Made by a program: the position numbers and the translations under genes
Shown here: piece after piece, positions 5,414-6,663 of the stretch
Layout of the letters: every line of letters begins with the position of its first letter
Position numbering within the stretch: position 1 is the first letter of the stretch
Source of the DNA: Candidatus Omnitrophota bacterium
GTDB taxonomy: Bacteria > Omnitrophota > Gorgyraeia > Gygaellales > Profunditerraquicolaceae
Length of the DNA: 6,663 nt
Assembly: GCA_028715095.1 (NCBI GenBank)
Contig: JAQUSM010000061.1
Coordinates: 1-6,663, forward strand
Direction: 5' to 3'
Notes under the pieces: generated by a model
Told to the model about the DNA's origin: nothing
Database searches by the model: none
The model's input: only the letters and a program-made list of their open reading frames with translations

Positions 5414-6148
5414 GTGCGTAGTGTTGATTATGGCTCTCGCAGAAAATCAATTTTAAATTCGGCCATCAACCGCTATATCAAGAATGCCGCTCCCGTGGCT
5501 TCCGAAGATATAGCTGACGAATTTGATCTAAGTTCGGCGACTATTAGGAATATATTCTCTGAACTTGATGAATCCGGGTATTTAAAACATCCATATACTT
5601 CAGGAGGCAGGATTCCCACTGATAAAGGTTACCGCTATTATGTGGATTTCCTTGTGCAGCAGATTGAGCTTCTTGATGAAGAGAAGCAGCGCATTCTTAA
5701 GGAATGCAGGAAAAAGATCCGCCGCCTGGATGATGCTTTGGAAAATACCTCTGAAGTGATCTCTGAGATTACGCATTACGCGGGAATTGTTTCGTTTCTG
5801 GAGTGGCAGGACAAGATATTCTATAAAGGGATCAGCCGCATATTGGACCAGCCGGAATTCAGGGATGTTGATAAAATCCGCCTGTTAGTCAGGTTAATGG
5901 AAGACAAGAACCGCCTGCTGAGCATTATTAACCGCGATTTTTCCGGTAAGGTAAAAATTTATATCGGCAGCGAATTGGGTTTTCCCGAGATGGAAAGTTG
6001 TTCTTTAATCATCACTAATTATAAATTAAAGAATCAGCCTTCCGGCAGGATCGCGGTGTTAGGGCCTATGCGCATGGAGTATGACCATATTATTCCTGCC
6101 CTGGAATATATTTCTGATGTCTTAACGGAAGTGCTCAGCACAATTTAA
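5414..6148 (+). CDS. hrcA: Heat-inducible transcription repressor HrcA, internally shortened
   Basis: HrcA represses chaperone operons by binding CIRCE and is itself kept active by GroEL in well-studied bacteria. Residues 9-75 form the winged helix-turn-helix: RRKSILNSAINRYI, the recognition helix SSATIRNIFSELDESGYL (40-57), and the wing TSGGRIPTDKGYRYYVD (62-78). The C-terminal part has LDQPEFRDVDKIRLLVRLMEDK (144-165), YIGSELGF and the GxIAVLGPMRMEY motif (211-223) of the GAF-like core. The protein is 244 residues, against about 340 for Bacillus subtilis or Thermotoga HrcA. The reading frame is intact: the sequence passes from ITHYAGIVSFLEWQ (120-132) almost directly to the segment that normally reads GxxxLLxQPEF. 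The first half of the GAF-like domain and the inserted dimerization helices are therefore missing. The CIRCE site and promoter lie just upstream, implying autoregulation, and grpE starts 2 nt after the stop. Start is GTG, chosen by Shine-Dalgarno spacing. Confidence 0.93.
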   Translation: MRSVDYGSRRKSILNSAINRYIKNAAPVASEDIADEFDLSSATIRNIFSELDESGYLKHPYTSGGRIPTDKGYRYYVDFLVQQIELLDEEKQRILKECRKKIRRLDDALENTSEVISEITHYAGIVSFLEWQDKIFYKGISRILDQPEFRDVDKIRLLVRLMEDKNRLLSIINRDFSGKVKIYIGSELGFPEMESCSLIITNYKLKNQPSGRIAVLGPMRMEYDHIIPALEYISDVLTEVLSTI

Positions 6149-6150
6149 CG

Positions 6151-6663
6151 ATGAACGAGATAAAAAATAACCACAAAGATAATAAGGATAACAATGAGCT
6201 TAAGGATTCGGGCATGATGACGCTTAAAGAGTCCGAGTACAAAGAACTTAAGGCTGCGGCAGAAAAGTCTAAGGATATTCAGGATAAGCTTTTACGTTCC
6301 CAGGCGGATTTTGAGAATATGCGTAAACGCCTTGAAAGGGAAAAACAGGATTTTCTTAAATATGCCAATGAGGGGATAGTTTTAGAGTTGCTCAATGTCC
6401 TTGACGATTTGGAACGAGTGATAAACCTGGCTGAAGACAAGCATGAAGATCTTAACGCCTTCTTGAAAGGCGTAGAGATGATCCTGGCGCATCTTTATGA
6501 ACTGCTTAAGACGCATGGAGTCAAGCCTGTTGAGGCAGAAGGCAAGGTTTTTGATCCTAATTACCATGAAGCCCTTATGCAGGTAGAGAGTAAGGATTTA
6601 CCGGATAATACGATAGTTGAAGTTTTGCAAAAAGGATACTTAATGTATGAGCGGGTAATCAGG
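6151..6663 (+). CDS. grpE: Nucleotide exchange factor GrpE, 3' truncated by window edge
   Basis: GrpE is the DnaK co-chaperone that releases ADP and acts as a thermosensor in the cytoplasm. The frame is open to the last base, giving 171 visible residues of an expected 180-200. A charged, low-complexity N terminus (about 1-25) leads to the long paired helix with the signature RSQADFENMRKRLEREK (49-65), then LLNVLDDLERVI (80-91), and the beta-domain motif GKVFDPNYHEALMQVE (131-146). LQKGYLMYERVIR at the edge matches the usual LxxGYxlxdRVlR; the final PAxVxVS-like strand is outside the window. The ATG at 6151 is 2 nt after hrcA and lacks a clear Shine-Dalgarno sequence, so translational coupling is likely. 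ATGs at 6214 and 6217 (residues 22-23) are alternative starts. Control by the CIRCE promoter is inferred from operon position; dnaK would be expected next. Confidence 0.96.
   Translation, partial: MNEIKNNHKDNKDNNELKDSGMMTLKESEYKELKAAAEKSKDIQDKLLRSQADFENMRKRLEREKQDFLKYANEGIVLELLNVLDDLERVINLAEDKHEDLNAFLKGVEMILAHLYELLKTHGVKPVEAEGKVFDPNYHEALMQVESKDLPDNTIVEVLQKGYLMYERVIR

Noticed and set aside
6131..6141. Small inverted repeat GTGCT-C-AGCAC at the end of hrcA
   Set aside because: The 5-bp stem with a 1-nt loop lies inside coding sequence, has no T tract, and does not match CIRCE; it is probably chance.
6382..6567. Minus-strand open frame of 61 codons
   Set aside because: It is antisense to conserved grpE sequence and has no recognisable features.

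Overview
The window is a compact bacterial chromosome segment with every gene on the + strand and very little intergenic DNA. It is moderately AT-rich by eye. The order is 3' part of a ClC chloride-channel-family gene, miaB, a secreted TPR/SPOR protein, miaA, hflX, a small MerR/HspR-like regulator, a CIRCE operator, hrcA, and the 5' part of grpE. Nothing in it pins down the species. The mix of SPOR-type envelope protein, HrcA/CIRCE and HspR-like regulation, tight packing and unusual domain trimming would fit an uncultured Gram-negative-type lineage such as Omnitrophota or a related candidate phylum. That placement is a low-confidence inference.

Region 1 (1-4954) looks like one transcription unit. 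Gaps are 4-5 nt (ClC to miaB, SPOR gene to miaA) or genes overlap (miaB with the SPOR gene by 14 nt, miaA with hflX by 19 nt). MiaA and MiaB catalyse successive steps in making ms2i6A at tRNA position 37, and HflX is a ribosome-associated GTPase, so most of this block concerns translation. The SPOR protein is an envelope protein lodged between the two tRNA modification genes. The promoter of this unit lies outside the window.

Region 2 (4955-6663) is a heat-shock control module. A sigma70-like promoter at 4982-5010 precedes the HspR-like gene. A near-consensus CIRCE inverted repeat and a second, stronger sigma70-like promoter at 5339-5366 precede hrcA and grpE; dnaK and dnaJ would be expected beyond the right edge. 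HrcA should bind the CIRCE element and repress its own operon, and the HspR-like protein is a plausible second regulator.

Most of the window is ordinary housekeeping DNA, and no new defence or mobile system is visible. The points worth a second look are a MiaB that ends exactly where the TRAM domain should start, an HrcA about 100 residues shorter than usual through loss of an internal segment, the pairing of an HspR-like gene with a CIRCE-controlled hrcA operon, and a ClC protein lacking the internal proton glutamate. No gene-free stretch exceeds 300 bases; the longest is 5290-5413, which holds the CIRCE element, the promoter and the hrcA leader.
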